Origin: Saccharofermentans sp.
GTDB taxonomy: Bacteria > Bacillota > Clostridia > Saccharofermentanales > Saccharofermentanaceae
Direction: 5' to 3'
Assembly (NCBI GenBank): GCA_024692235.1
Contig: JAILMW010000022.1
Location: forward strand, 1-64,000
Length of the DNA: 64,000 nucleotides
The number at the start of each line of letters is the position of its first letter. The stretch's first letter is position 1. Shown here in pieces: positions 41,014 through 49,794 of the stretch. Under the pieces are notes generated by a model. That model saw only the letters and a list, made by a program, of their open reading frames with translations, was not told where the DNA came from and made no database searches. The translations under genes were made by a program, and so were the position numbers.

Positions 41014-41927
41014 GACTGTTCCCCGCCGTTTCCCACGAGGTTCATGAAGTAAGCTTCAAGAGTCTCGTCATTCTCGATGACCTTTAATATCTCTACGTCC
41101 TCTTTGTCGGCTTCGTGTACCATGCGGGTGATGTTGATGTCACCGAAGACGTCGATGGAGCCGTCGGATGCGACCTCGTACTTAAATCCCGTATTATCCA
41201 GGACTCGGCACATGGCCTTGGTGTCGCTTACGATAAGGCGGGCTGCCTTTGTAGTCTTGCGCAGAAGGTCCTCTGCACTTAGTGTCTGAAGTATCCTGCC
41301 GTTGTCTATGAAGGCGTAGTCTGTGGCAAGCCTTGAGAGCTCGTCTAAGATATGGCTGGAGATGAGGATCGTAGTAGAACGTTCCTTATTTATCTTAAGG
41401 AGCATTTCGCGCATCTCGATTATTCCCTGGGGATCAAGGCCGTTTACGGGTTCGTCAAGCACTAATATATCCGGATTGCCGCACATTGCAAGGGCGACTC
41501 CCAGGCGCTGTCTCATACCGAGGGAGAACTTGCCTGCGTGCTTCTTGCCTGTGTCTTTTAAGGAGACGAGCTCAAGAAGCTCGGGGATGGTGTCGTAGGA
41601 AGTAAGTCCCAGATTGATGTACTGCAGCTTTAAGTTGTCGTATGCGGATAAGTTCTTGTAAAGACCCGGAGTCTCGACGAGAGCTCCCATCCTCCTTCTG
41701 ACCTTAGTTATCTTCATGTCGGTATTCTTGACTCCGCTTAAGGTGTATGTGCCTGAAGTAGGGCTCTGAAGTCCTGTTACGACTCTCATGAGAGTGGTCT
41801 TGCCGGCGCCGTTCTTGCCTACGAGGCCGTAGATGGAACCCTTGGGTATCTTAAGGTCGATGTTGCTTAAGATGCGGTTCTTGCCGTAATTCTTGCAAAG
41901 TGATGATGTCTCCAGTACGTATTCCAT
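41010..41927 (-). CDS. ABC transporter ATP-binding protein (antimicrobial-peptide type)
   Basis: A 305-residue ATPase. Walker A is GLVGKNGAGKTTLMRV, the signature is FSLGMRQRLGVALAM, Walker B is LVLDEPVNGLDPQG, and the H loop is LISSHILDEL. A C-terminal extension of about 90 residues follows, as in BcrA/LanF-like exporters. The ATG at 41927 is set by GGAGGG eight bases upstream. With its two permeases and the flanking response regulator and kinase, it resembles lantibiotic- or bacitracin-protection systems (BcrAB, SpaFEG, NisFEG). That is a family inference. Confidence 0.9.
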   Translation of the reverse strand: MEYVLETSSLCKNYGKNRILSNIDLKIPKGSIYGLVGKNGAGKTTLMRVVTGLQSPTSGTYTLSGVKNTDMKITKVRRRMGALVETPGLYKNLSAYDNLKLQYINLGLTSYDTIPELLELVSLKDTGKKHAGKFSLGMRQRLGVALAMCGNPDILVLDEPVNGLDPQGIIEMREMLLKINKERSTTILISSHILDELSRLATDYAFIDNGRILQTLSAEDLLRKTTKAARLIVSDTKAMCRVLDNTGFKYEVASDGSIDVFGDINITRMVHEADKEDVEILKVIENDETLEAYFMNLVGNGGEQS

Positions 41928-42009
41928 AGTTGTCCCTCCATGCTTCAAGCATACAAGAAGGGCAGGGAAGGGTTAAGTTAAGAAAGAGGTAAGATTGGTA
42001 AGGATGAAG

Positions 42010-42675
42010 TTAAGCGTTTATCTTAAAGCCTATTCCCCAGACGGCTTCTATGGGGTCTTCGCCCCCTGCGCTCTTTATCTTCTTCCTTATGTTGCTCACA
42101 TGTACCTTAAGGGAGGATTCGTCTATGCAGTCGGGGGTATCCTGCTCAATAAGGTCCAGTATCTGAGACTTGGAGACGACCCTTCCTTTATTGGTAAGAA
42201 GGATCTTTAATATGGCGTACTCTGTTCTTGTGAAACGCACTGCACAGGAGCATACGGATACCGTTCTGGAGTCCGTATCCATCTTGATGTCTCCTGCGGT
42301 AAGTACGGGAGTATTTTTGCGCTTGGCGGAGTTACTGAGAGCGACATTGACTCTGGCCTTGAGCTCTCTTATCTCGAAAGGCTTGGTTATGTAATCTACG
42401 CACCCCTTCTCAAAGAGCGTTAACTTGTCGTCGGTAGAAGACTTGGCGCTTACTGCGATGACGGGAGTGTTGTCGGTGACGTGGGATATGAGCTCTTCGC
42501 CGGTCATGCCCGGGAGCATCAGATCCATGAGGATAAGGTCGGGGTCGTCCTTTAACAGGAGGCGGCCTTCCGTTCCCGAATAGGCGCGCATGGTAGTATG
42601 ACCTTCCTTGGTAAGTTCTCTTGAGAGGATATCGCCTATATCCTGATCGTCTTCAACTATAAGTATCTTAGCCAT
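42010..42675 (-). CDS. OmpR-type response regulator
   Basis: A 221-residue response regulator. The receiver shows KILIVEDDQDIGDILS, the phospho-Asp in LILMDLMLPGMTG, and Lys in DYITKPFEI. The winged-helix output is VRFTRTEYAILKILLTNKGRVVSKSQILDLI..SLKVHVSNIRKKI. It is the first gene of the five-gene operon and probably senses the output of the last gene, the kinase. No ribosome site is present; a -10-like TAACAT ends six bases before the ATG. It is divergent from the TIR gene. Confidence 0.93.
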   Translation of the reverse strand: MAKILIVEDDQDIGDILSRELTKEGHTTMRAYSGTEGRLLLKDDPDLILMDLMLPGMTGEELISHVTDNTPVIAVSAKSSTDDKLTLFEKGCVDYITKPFEIRELKARVNVALSNSAKRKNTPVLTAGDIKMDTDSRTVSVCSCAVRFTRTEYAILKILLTNKGRVVSKSQILDLIEQDTPDCIDESSLKVHVSNIRKKIKSAGGEDPIEAVWGIGFKINA

Positions 42676-42681
42676 GTTTTT

Positions 42682-42710
42682 ATGTTATTAGTATCGGAAT
42701 TATAAGTCAA
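42682..42710 (-). promoter_or_regulatory. Promoter giving a leaderless response-regulator mRNA
   Basis: TTGACT (42705-42710), 17 bases and TAACAT (42682-42687) on the minus strand, then six bases to the ATG. Confidence 0.55.
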
Positions 42711-42759
42711 TCGATGTTATACTTTAAGGTAGTAAGTATGGGCATTGAGGGGAAGAGAT

Positions 42760-45700
42760 ATGATAGATAAGTATAATGCTTTTATTTCATACAGGCACGC
42801 TGATCTTGATTCGAAGATAGCGGCACATGTTCAGAAGTCACTTGAGAGATTCCATATCCCGGATAAGATAAGGAAGTCTACGGGTAAGAAGAGGATAGAG
42901 CGCATCTTCAGGGATAAGGATGAACTGCCCATAACGAGCGATCTTACCGAGACTATCTCCAACGCTCTGGAGGATTCCGACTATCTGATCGTTATATGTT
43001 CCGAGAATACAAAGGAGTCTTTCTGGGTAACAAGAGAAATCGATTATTTCCTTAAGACACACTCCAAGGATCAGGTCCTTACGGTCCTTGCAGGCGGTGA
43101 GCCCCAGGATGTCATCCCCAAGGTCCTCCTTACAAGAGAAAGGAAGTTTACTGACGAGAACGGTATCGAGCATACGGTCGAAGCACCGCTGGAACCTTTA
43201 TCCTGCGATTATCGTCTTCCCATGGGTAAGGCTGACAAGGAGGAGCTTCCGAGGCTTGCATCTGCGATAATAGGATGCTCGTACGACGAGCTCATGAACA
43301 GGAGAAGAGCGTACCGCATAAGGCGTGCCGCCCTTCTTGCAACTCTTGTATTCTCTCTCATGCTGGCATTCGGTATGTACTGGTACAATACCAGCCGTAA
43401 GATAGAACAGAGTCTTCAGCAGGCTATGCAGAGAAGATCGCAGCTTCTGGCCAACGAGTCCAGGAGACTTTATCAGGAAGGCGACAGGATCGAAGCGCTT
43501 CATCTTGCTCTTGCTTCCGTACCTGAAGGATATCCCGATTCCGCCATGACTCCTGAGACCATGCGCGCTCTTGCTGATTCTACGGGTGCTTATGATACCC
43601 TTGAGGGCATCGGTGTAGATCATATGTGGAATTACTATATGCCGGGCTGCATAAAGGACTACTGCCTGAATGAGGAGGGCGACAGGCTGGCAGGATTGGA
43701 CAATGCCAACAATATCTGTGTGTGGGATACAGGATCTCATGAACTCATCATGACGATCCCGCCTTCCGATATGAGCAGCAGCGGAATTGCTTTTATCGAC
43801 GATGATAAGCTCCTTGTAAGTAAGTATGATGAGACGGTGGCATATGACGTCAACGACGGGGAAGAGATCTGGCGTTTTGAGGTCGACGGATGCGGTTTTT
43901 CTTCAGCTCCGGTGACGCTCGTAGGCGATTCGAGTTGTGCGGTCGCCGTCAATAACGACACCGTGTATATCCTGAATGTGGAGGACGGCAGCGTTGAGGC
44001 TTCATATGAATATAAGGACGGCTATTCCGCATTAAATGTTTGCGCAAATGAAGAGGGGACAATACTTGCGTTGATCGGAGCAGAGCTGGGTCAGAATTCT
44101 GCCCTCTGCTACTCAGTCTGTGTCATCGATCTTACAAGCGGCGAGATATCCTATACGGAACCGACGGAAAATCTCATAACGAAGTTGTTGTTCCTGTCTG
44201 ACGGAGATCTTTGTTATTCCGAGTATACGGAATATCATTCAACATACGGTGTAACTCAGCTGGATCTGTATTACGAGAACAGCGTGAGCATTAAGAAGGT
44301 CAACGTTACGGACATGTCTGTTGTGTGGGAGAGCTCATTTGTCTATCTCGGGATCGGATCCGATCTGACCCTTACGGAAATGGGGGCAGGCGGAGGTGTA
44401 TGCTGCAGTTCGGATACTCTGTGCAATATCTATGATCTCGAGACGGGTGAAGCATCCCGTACCTTCGATCTGGATGATTATATAGTAGACGTCAGCGACA
44501 GGGATTCCGACGGCAATCCCTTGTTGATCACAAGGGGCGGCAAGCTCGTATTCCCGTTGTCTTTTGACAACAATAACGTTGCTGTGTATGACCCTCTGGT
44601 CGAAGATATAGTTGAAGCCAAGGTGAATAACGGCGTCTATCTGGTGAAGGAACTCGCCGATTGCATAATGTATTACGACACAAGGGCATGTAATGATGAT
44701 ATCGATCTTACGGAAGATATGGTATCGCTAAGCAACACCGGCGCTTCGTCTTGCATGGGCGACGGAAAGATGGTCATATTCGATTCCTCATATATGCGAG
44801 GAACTTTCATCGAGGTAATAGACACAGTCGATAATTCTTTGCTCGGCGAAGTGCAGATAGCTGACACCGACGATACTGATACGTTCGCCTTTGCGGGGAT
44901 CCGTGAGAATAAGGCTTACGTAACGAGGAACGCCTTTACGAGCTTGTCTCTGATCGTCATCGATCTTGATTCTCTGGATACGGATGAGATCTTTATATCC
45001 GATGACGGGTTCTTTACTAATGACAAGGCGGAGATCTCAGGAGATTATATCTGTTTCTATTCACACAGAAATAACGAGTGTCAGGTCGTAATGTATGATC
45101 TTGCCAATGACAGCTGTGAGACATTCTCTACCGGTGCAAACATCGATGACGGTGCTGTCCCCGTTCGCCCTGCCGTCTATCTTCCGGGACCAGATATGAT
45201 CTATGCAACGTTTGACTCATACGAAGTCATTATCGATGTTAAGACTGAAGATCTGATCATTCCCGAGCTTCCTGACCGATGGGCAGGTATGAAGAATATT
45301 GCGTATGACAGTGCATCCGATTCGATCCTTATTACGGATAATAATACGCTGATAAGTATCAATAAGGACGGAACAGAACAACGCTCTCTGTCTACCGGAG
45401 GAAGGCAGATATGCTATATGGAAAGCCTTAAGATCAACGGTGAGGACCTGATACTTGTCGTATTCAGCGACGGCACTCTTGTACGACTTGATTCGGAATT
45501 CAATCAGATCGGTACAACGGATATCTCCAATTACGTCAATCCTTACGGCATCAGTGTGAATTTGTTATACGACGAAGAAGAGGGATTGATATTCATCCAG
45601 AGCAGCAAGCTGACGATGGTCATAGAGACTGATTCCTGGTATGAGATCATGGCGGTAGAGAATTCCTGGGGTTATGACAGCGTATCAGACGGTTTCTTCG

Positions 45701-45843
45701 TCAGTTACTACAATGAAGAAGACGGTAATGAGATCGTCGGATTCATCAGGAGGTACACAGGCGAAGAACTCATCGAGATGGGATATGAGTACTTAAACGG
45801 CGCGGAATTACCCGAATCCCATCGTGCGGGATACGGTATCTGA
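42760..45843 (+). CDS. Membrane TIR-domain protein with beta-propeller-like ectodomain
   Basis: A 1027-residue protein. A TIR domain spans residues 1 to about 170, with box 1 YNAFISYRHADLDSKIA and the SFWVTREIDYFL helix that holds the presumed catalytic Glu93 (TIR NADases use this Glu). A basic stretch with RRRAYRIRR (181-189) leads to one membrane span (about 190-207). A coiled segment (about 210-240) is followed by about 780 residues of repeated short strands with WD40/PQQ-like features (NICVWDTGSHELIMTI, VYILNVEDGSVEASY, IYDLETGEASRTF, VVMYDLANDSC). GAGGGG precedes the ATG. It could be an NAD-cleaving sensor or a TIR scaffold. No defence genes are adjacent. Confidence 0.82.
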   Translation: MIDKYNAFISYRHADLDSKIAAHVQKSLERFHIPDKIRKSTGKKRIERIFRDKDELPITSDLTETISNALEDSDYLIVICSENTKESFWVTREIDYFLKTHSKDQVLTVLAGGEPQDVIPKVLLTRERKFTDENGIEHTVEAPLEPLSCDYRLPMGKADKEELPRLASAIIGCSYDELMNRRRAYRIRRAALLATLVFSLMLAFGMYWYNTSRKIEQSLQQAMQRRSQLLANESRRLYQEGDRIEALHLALASVPEGYPDSAMTPETMRALADSTGAYDTLEGIGVDHMWNYYMPGCIKDYCLNEEGDRLAGLDNANNICVWDTGSHELIMTIPPSDMSSSGIAFIDDDKLLVSKYDETVAYDVNDGEEIWRFEVDGCGFSSAPVTLVGDSSCAVAVNNDTVYILNVEDGSVEASYEYKDGYSALNVCANEEGTILALIGAELGQNSALCYSVCVIDLTSGEISYTEPTENLITKLLFLSDGDLCYSEYTEYHSTYGVTQLDLYYENSVSIKKVNVTDMSVVWESSFVYLGIGSDLTLTEMGAGGGVCCSSDTLCNIYDLETGEASRTFDLDDYIVDVSDRDSDGNPLLITRGGKLVFPLSFDNNNVAVYDPLVEDIVEAKVNNGVYLVKELADCIMYYDTRACNDDIDLTEDMVSLSNTGASSCMGDGKMVIFDSSYMRGTFIEVIDTVDNSLLGEVQIADTDDTDTFAFAGIRENKAYVTRNAFTSLSLIVIDLDSLDTDEIFISDDGFFTNDKAEISGDYICFYSHRNNECQVVMYDLANDSCETFSTGANIDDGAVPVRPAVYLPGPDMIYATFDSYEVIIDVKTEDLIIPELPDRWAGMKNIAYDSASDSILITDNNTLISINKDGTEQRSLSTGGRQICYMESLKINGEDLILVVFSDGTLVRLDSEFNQIGTTDISNYVNPYGISVNLLYDEEEGLIFIQSSKLTMVIETDSWYEIMAVENSWGYDSVSDGFFVSYYNEEDGNEIVGFIRRYTGEELIEMGYEYLNGAELPESHRAGYGI

Positions 45844-47325
45844 TCAGCGCTTCCAGGGTCTGTAGAGTCTGGAGAAGAGATCCTTGCTGATGATATAGAT
45901 ATCATGCTCGTCATCGTCTCTTCTGGCGATATAATCGCCGGGAACTCCGGAATAATACTTCTCCTTATCCCATGCCGTGAAGAGCTTGACGTATTCCGTC
46001 AGCGGCTTGGCGTAGATCTTGCTTATGCTCTTGGCTACGACTGCGTGAGCATACTCAGGTACGCTCCTCTTCTCACCCGTAAGAGTATTCTTGATGGTGG
46101 GTATGTACTCGAACTCGTGTTCGTAACTCTTTCCGAAATCTATATAGCTCTTCCTGAGCTTCTCTTCCGTTATGGGATATATCTCGCCTTCGATACCGAT
46201 CATGAGGTAGGTATCGTTCTTAATGGTGGTGTTGATATCGCCCTCCATGGTACGTATCTCTACCGTGGTCCCTACCGGGAATATGTTGCTTAACTTTACG
46301 GTACCGACCTGCAGCGGGAGCTTTTCGTACGGCTTGAGACCGCCTTTCAGAGTTGTCTGCTCCGCATAGATTATCTTATACATCTCGTAATAAGACTTAA
46401 GTCTCTCGTAAATGACTTCCTTCGCGGGTTTGTCGAGCTTCTCGGGGCGGATCGTACCGCCTGCCTTGAACAGATGTCCGCCGCCGCCGCCGATGCCGTC
46501 GGTAAGAAATGCCGCCAGCTCGTCCGCGTGAACTTCTTTGGTGCAGCTCCTTATGGAGATCTTGATCTCATAGGGGCTTTCAAAATAAGCGAGACATACA
46601 TTTACTTTCTCCGCTTCCAGCACGAAGTCCGCTATCACGCCCAGGATGCTGGGATCGCACTCTTCGGCTTCTACTATAAGGCATGCGTATTCCTGGAGAT
46701 AGTTATAGCCGAGGATCGCCTTGCCGGTGATCTCAAGTTCGTCAAGGGAGATATTGGAGTTGCTCATCTCTCTTATAAGGCTCTTGTCTGCCCTTAAGGC
46801 ATCGATCATATCTCTGTCTAAGGGGTGGCTTATCTCGGTAAGCTTATTTGTATCCGTGAAAAGTCCGTAGTAGAGGGCGGTAGGGAGAAGATCGTCCGTA
46901 TTGACGTCTATCCCCTCGGCTCTTATCATATCCCAGACAATGGTGGAACAGCTTCCCAGATTGCTTCTTATCTCCGAGAAGGGAGGCTTCGGACCTGTTA
47001 CCTGATGGTGGTCTATGACGACAGTCCTGCCTGCGTCGATCGCGGAGATATTCTTCTGTCCCGGCTGGCAGTCCACTGCTATAAGAAGCTCGGGCCTGTC
47101 CTCGAACTCGGGTTCGTATCTGACGGGGATATTAAGCTCGGAGATCATGATGAGCAGGTTGCTCTTGGTGATCTTCCTGGAGCCTCTGTATATAAATCTC
47201 GGAGATTTGCCTTTGGATGTCAGGTACCAGTAGACGGCATAACCTGATGCCAGTGCATCCGCGTCGGGATTGTCATGGCACTGTATAACAATATCGTCGT
47301 ATCCTAATAAGTCTTCGAGTCTCAT
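45844..47325 (-). CDS. DHH-family phosphoesterase (NrnA-like) with extra C-terminal domain
   Basis: A 493-residue protein. The first 320 residues are a DHH-DHHA1 phosphoesterase: HDNPDADAL (17-24), AVDCQPG, VIDHHQ (103-108), and the GGGGGH substrate loop near 290. Families with this core degrade short RNA, pAp or cyclic dinucleotides. The C-terminal part of about 170 residues (VGTVKLSNIFPVGTTVEIRT, ITEEKLRKSYIDFG) is not in standard NrnA and I cannot name it. GGGGGAAC precedes the ATG at 47325. It ends exactly where the TIR gene ends, convergently. Confidence 0.85.
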   Translation of the reverse strand: MRLEDLLGYDDIVIQCHDNPDADALASGYAVYWYLTSKGKSPRFIYRGSRKITKSNLLIMISELNIPVRYEPEFEDRPELLIAVDCQPGQKNISAIDAGRTVVIDHHQVTGPKPPFSEIRSNLGSCSTIVWDMIRAEGIDVNTDDLLPTALYYGLFTDTNKLTEISHPLDRDMIDALRADKSLIREMSNSNISLDELEITGKAILGYNYLQEYACLIVEAEECDPSILGVIADFVLEAEKVNVCLAYFESPYEIKISIRSCTKEVHADELAAFLTDGIGGGGGHLFKAGGTIRPEKLDKPAKEVIYERLKSYYEMYKIIYAEQTTLKGGLKPYEKLPLQVGTVKLSNIFPVGTTVEIRTMEGDINTTIKNDTYLMIGIEGEIYPITEEKLRKSYIDFGKSYEHEFEYIPTIKNTLTGEKRSVPEYAHAVVAKSISKIYAKPLTEYVKLFTAWDKEKYYSGVPGDYIARRDDDEHDIYIISKDLFSRLYRPWKR

Positions 47326-47362
47326 CGTAAGTTCCCCCGGTATCCGTAGAATCAATATTATT

Positions 47363-47392
47363 TTATCACTTGGGAGCGGACGGTTGTATAAT
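47363..47392 (+). promoter_or_regulatory. Promoter of the small membrane protein gene
   Basis: TTATCA (47363-47368), 18 bases and TATAAT (47387-47392), about 20 bases before the ATG at 47414. Confidence 0.45.
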
Positions 47393-47413
47393 CAAATAAA
47401 GGGAGGGGAAGAT

Positions 47414-47716
47414 ATGAAGAAGATCTTGTATTATGCGGGGCAGTTCATGCTCTGGTTCCTGTTCTGGTTCTTTATAAGGTTCTGGTACCTGTCGGTATTA
47501 TCCTTGGTGCTGATCCTGACAGGCCTCGTATGGCATCCGTGCTTTTGGGCAGGTATCGTACTTGCCTGTATCACGGCACTTGCAGCCGTCGTAAGGTCTT
47601 TCTTAAAGCTTGTAGAACTCGGGCTTTTTGCCGCCGCAGGAGCCGGAGTTGGTGCCGTCTCTTCCAGGATGAATGCCTATAACGATAAGGATATGGACCC
47701 TAGAAGGTCCCTTTGA
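47414..47716 (+). CDS. Small membrane protein
   Basis: A 100-residue protein with about three close spans (YYAGQFMLWFLFWFFIRFWYL, LSLVLILTGLVWHPCFWAGIVL, LVELGLFAAAGAGVGAV) and many Trp and Phe residues. The family is not recognised. GGGAGGGG precedes the ATG by six bases. The GT2 gene follows after about 57 bases and is probably co-transcribed, so a role near lipid-linked sugars is possible but unproven. Confidence 0.6.
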   Translation: MKKILYYAGQFMLWFLFWFFIRFWYLSVLSLVLILTGLVWHPCFWAGIVLACITALAAVVRSFLKLVELGLFAAAGAGVGAVSSRMNAYNDKDMDPRRSL

Positions 47717-47773
47717 GGGCATGGCCGATTATGGTATCATCAGATGGAAAGTTCCGATCCGGAGGGTGAACAG

Positions 47774-48541
47774 ATGAATAAGCTTTCGATCGTTATCCCG
47801 ACATTTAACGAGAAAGATAATATCAGGTCTCTTGTGAAGAGGATCGACGATGCTCTTGCATCCGTCAATCACGAGATCCTGTTCGTTGACGATTCAAGGG
47901 ACGAGACTCCCATGGTGCTGGAAGAGGTATCCAAGGAGAATCCCCGCGTCAAGTATATACACAGAGAGAATGAGAAGGGGTTGGCAACGGCCGTCCTTAT
48001 GGGTTTCAGGGCTGCAGACGGAGATTATCTTGCCTGCATGGATGCGGATCTTCAGCATCCCCCGGAGATATTGCTCCCCATGTATGTGGCGCTTACAAAG
48101 GGTGCTGATATGTGTATCCCTTCAAGACTGATCCCGGGCGGAAGTGACGGCGGACTTAACTGGTACAGAAAGTTCATATCGGGAAGTGCGAGAAATATAG
48201 GTAAGATGCTGCTTCCCTGCTTAAGACCGATCTCCGATCCTACCAGCGGCCTTTTCATGTTCAGGAAGGATATAATAGACGAAGCCGATATGAGGCCCGT
48301 AGGCTGGAAGATAATGATCGAAGTCCTGGCTACTTCACACTTCTCTTCCGTGACTGAGATCCCGTATACATTCTGCGAAAGGCAAAGCGGTGAGTCCAAG
48401 ATAGATAAGGATGCGACGGTTCAGTATCTTCAGCAGTGCATGGACCTTCGAAAGAGATATATAAGGAACAAGATCACGGTCACCAAGTGGACAACAGAAC
48501 AGACTGATTCTTATGTTAAGGAATTTGTATCAGAGAAGTAA
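47774..48541 (+). CDS. Family 2 glycosyltransferase, polyprenol-phosphate sugar synthase type
   Basis: A 255-residue GT2 enzyme resembling dolichol/undecaprenyl-phosphate mannosyl- or glucosyltransferases. It has LSIVIPTFNEKDNIRSLVKRID, ILFVDDSRDETP, GLATAVLMGFRAADGDYLACMDADLQHPPE (the metal-binding DAD), and the later DPTSGLFMFRKDII. There are no C-terminal membrane spans, so it lacks the flippase fusion seen in some relatives. GGAGGG precedes the ATG at 47774. A strong terminator follows. Confidence 0.88.
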   Translation: MNKLSIVIPTFNEKDNIRSLVKRIDDALASVNHEILFVDDSRDETPMVLEEVSKENPRVKYIHRENEKGLATAVLMGFRAADGDYLACMDADLQHPPEILLPMYVALTKGADMCIPSRLIPGGSDGGLNWYRKFISGSARNIGKMLLPCLRPISDPTSGLFMFRKDIIDEADMRPVGWKIMIEVLATSHFSSVTEIPYTFCERQSGESKIDKDATVQYLQQCMDLRKRYIRNKITVTKWTTEQTDSYVKEFVSEK

Positions 48542-48560
48542 AAGAGCTTATAAATACAAC

Positions 48561-48597
48561 GATCCCCGCCGCAGATGAAGCGACGGGGATCTTCTTT
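48561..48597 (+). terminator. Terminator after the GT2 gene
   Basis: GATCCCCGCCGC and GCGACGGGGATC (48561-48591) pair with one mismatch, followed by TTCTTT. The opposite side has a poorer T tract. Confidence 0.8.
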
Positions 48598-48620
48598 GTC
48601 CTGTTATATATGGTCGGATG

Positions 48621-49571
48621 TCAGGCGTTCGCCGTCTTATCCTTGGAGATCTTAGGGAAGAATATTGTGATAAGAGTTCCGATCAGAAGTACGATAGTTA
48701 CGGCAAGGCCGCCCTCGAGGCCGAAGTCACCGCCGTTTATTATCTCCTTGGAAGGTTCGAAGACCGTATCGAGGAGCCTGGGGCCCGTGAAGCCGCCGCT
48801 TACAAGGATGCCGTAGATATTGCCCTGAGCGAAGTTCCAGATGCTGTGGATGGCGCTCACGAGCCAGATGTTTCCTGTCCTTAAGAAGACTACGCCGGCG
48901 AAGATGCCGAAGAGTGTCAGGTTGATGAATGCGAGTACAGTAAGGCCGTTATTGCCCAGATGGATGCAGGCAAATGCAAGGGAGCTTAAGAGTACTGCCA
49001 CGGGAACGGGAAGCTTTCTTGTCATGGATACGAGAAGATATCCTCTGCACATGATCTCTTCCGACATGCCCTGGAAGAACCAGCCGACTATGAATGCCAG
49101 GTACAAAGGAACGTTGATCCCGTCACGGTTAACGCTTATGGAAGCAGCTCCCGTTACTACAGCGATACCTACACCTGCGGAGAAGATGACAAGACCTGCG
49201 GCAAGCCCCATCAGGTACTGGGAGAAGATACCTTTCTTCGTGTATCCCAACGTGACCAACTTGCGCTTCTGATATACGATGCAAAAGAGTGTTATCAATA
49301 TGGTGTGCAGTACCCTGGCGCTCAAGTCGATGGGAATGAACCATTCCTGCGATGAGATCTCCAAAAGCGTAAGGGAAGATCCCGTAAAGCCCTGGTAGAG
49401 CCCTGCAAGCAGGCCCAATACCATGCCAAGGGCGATGAGACACCCGTAATATATTGGTATGAACAGCAGACACTCGAAGAGTGCCACCAGTATCTTGTTA
49501 TCTGTCTTGATAAGGTGAAAAGTTCCCTTAGCCTTGAGTACGGCTTCGGGCGTTCTGATATTGTTTGTCAT
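48621..49571 (-). CDS. CPBP-family intramembrane metalloprotease
   Basis: A 316-residue membrane protein with about eight spans and the CPBP (Abi/CAAX-processing-like) motifs: EEIMCRGYLL (motif 1, Glu pair), SLAFACIHLGN (motif 2 His) and AIHSIWNFAQG (motif 3 His and Asn). Such enzymes process membrane peptides or act in self-immunity to bacteriocins; no bacteriocin gene is visible here. GGGGGG precedes the ATG. A 220-base intergenic region with direct repeats separates it from the divergent ligase gene. Confidence 0.88.
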   Translation of the reverse strand: MTNNIRTPEAVLKAKGTFHLIKTDNKILVALFECLLFIPIYYGCLIALGMVLGLLAGLYQGFTGSSLTLLEISSQEWFIPIDLSARVLHTILITLFCIVYQKRKLVTLGYTKKGIFSQYLMGLAAGLVIFSAGVGIAVVTGAASISVNRDGINVPLYLAFIVGWFFQGMSEEIMCRGYLLVSMTRKLPVPVAVLLSSLAFACIHLGNNGLTVLAFINLTLFGIFAGVVFLRTGNIWLVSAIHSIWNFAQGNIYGILVSGGFTGPRLLDTVFEPSKEIINGGDFGLEGGLAVTIVLLIGTLITIFFPKISKDKTANA

Positions 49572-49623
49572 AAGTTATCCCCCCCGGAAATGTTTTGTTC
49601 CTACGCAGCTATAGTAGCTTTCA

Positions 49624-49683
49624 AAGGTTAATCAATAATGCGGATTTTGTTAAAGAAAAGGTTAATTATGAGGATTTTGGTTA
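49624..49683 (+). repeat. Bipartite direct repeat in the ligase upstream region
   Basis: AAGGTTAAT occurs at 49624-49632 and 49658-49666, each followed by ATGNGGATTTTG (49638-49649 and 49668-49679). GTTAA-like words continue to about 49710. These are probably regulator sites in the 220-base gap between two divergent genes. Confidence 0.6.
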
Positions 49684-49794
49684 TTTTTGTTAATGTTTCT
49701 TAATTTAATGTTGATACCATTTCTGATATTATCTACACGTGTTTTTGCGCACAAAGACTATCTTAAGTAATTAATTAAAGAAGAGAGAGATCAT

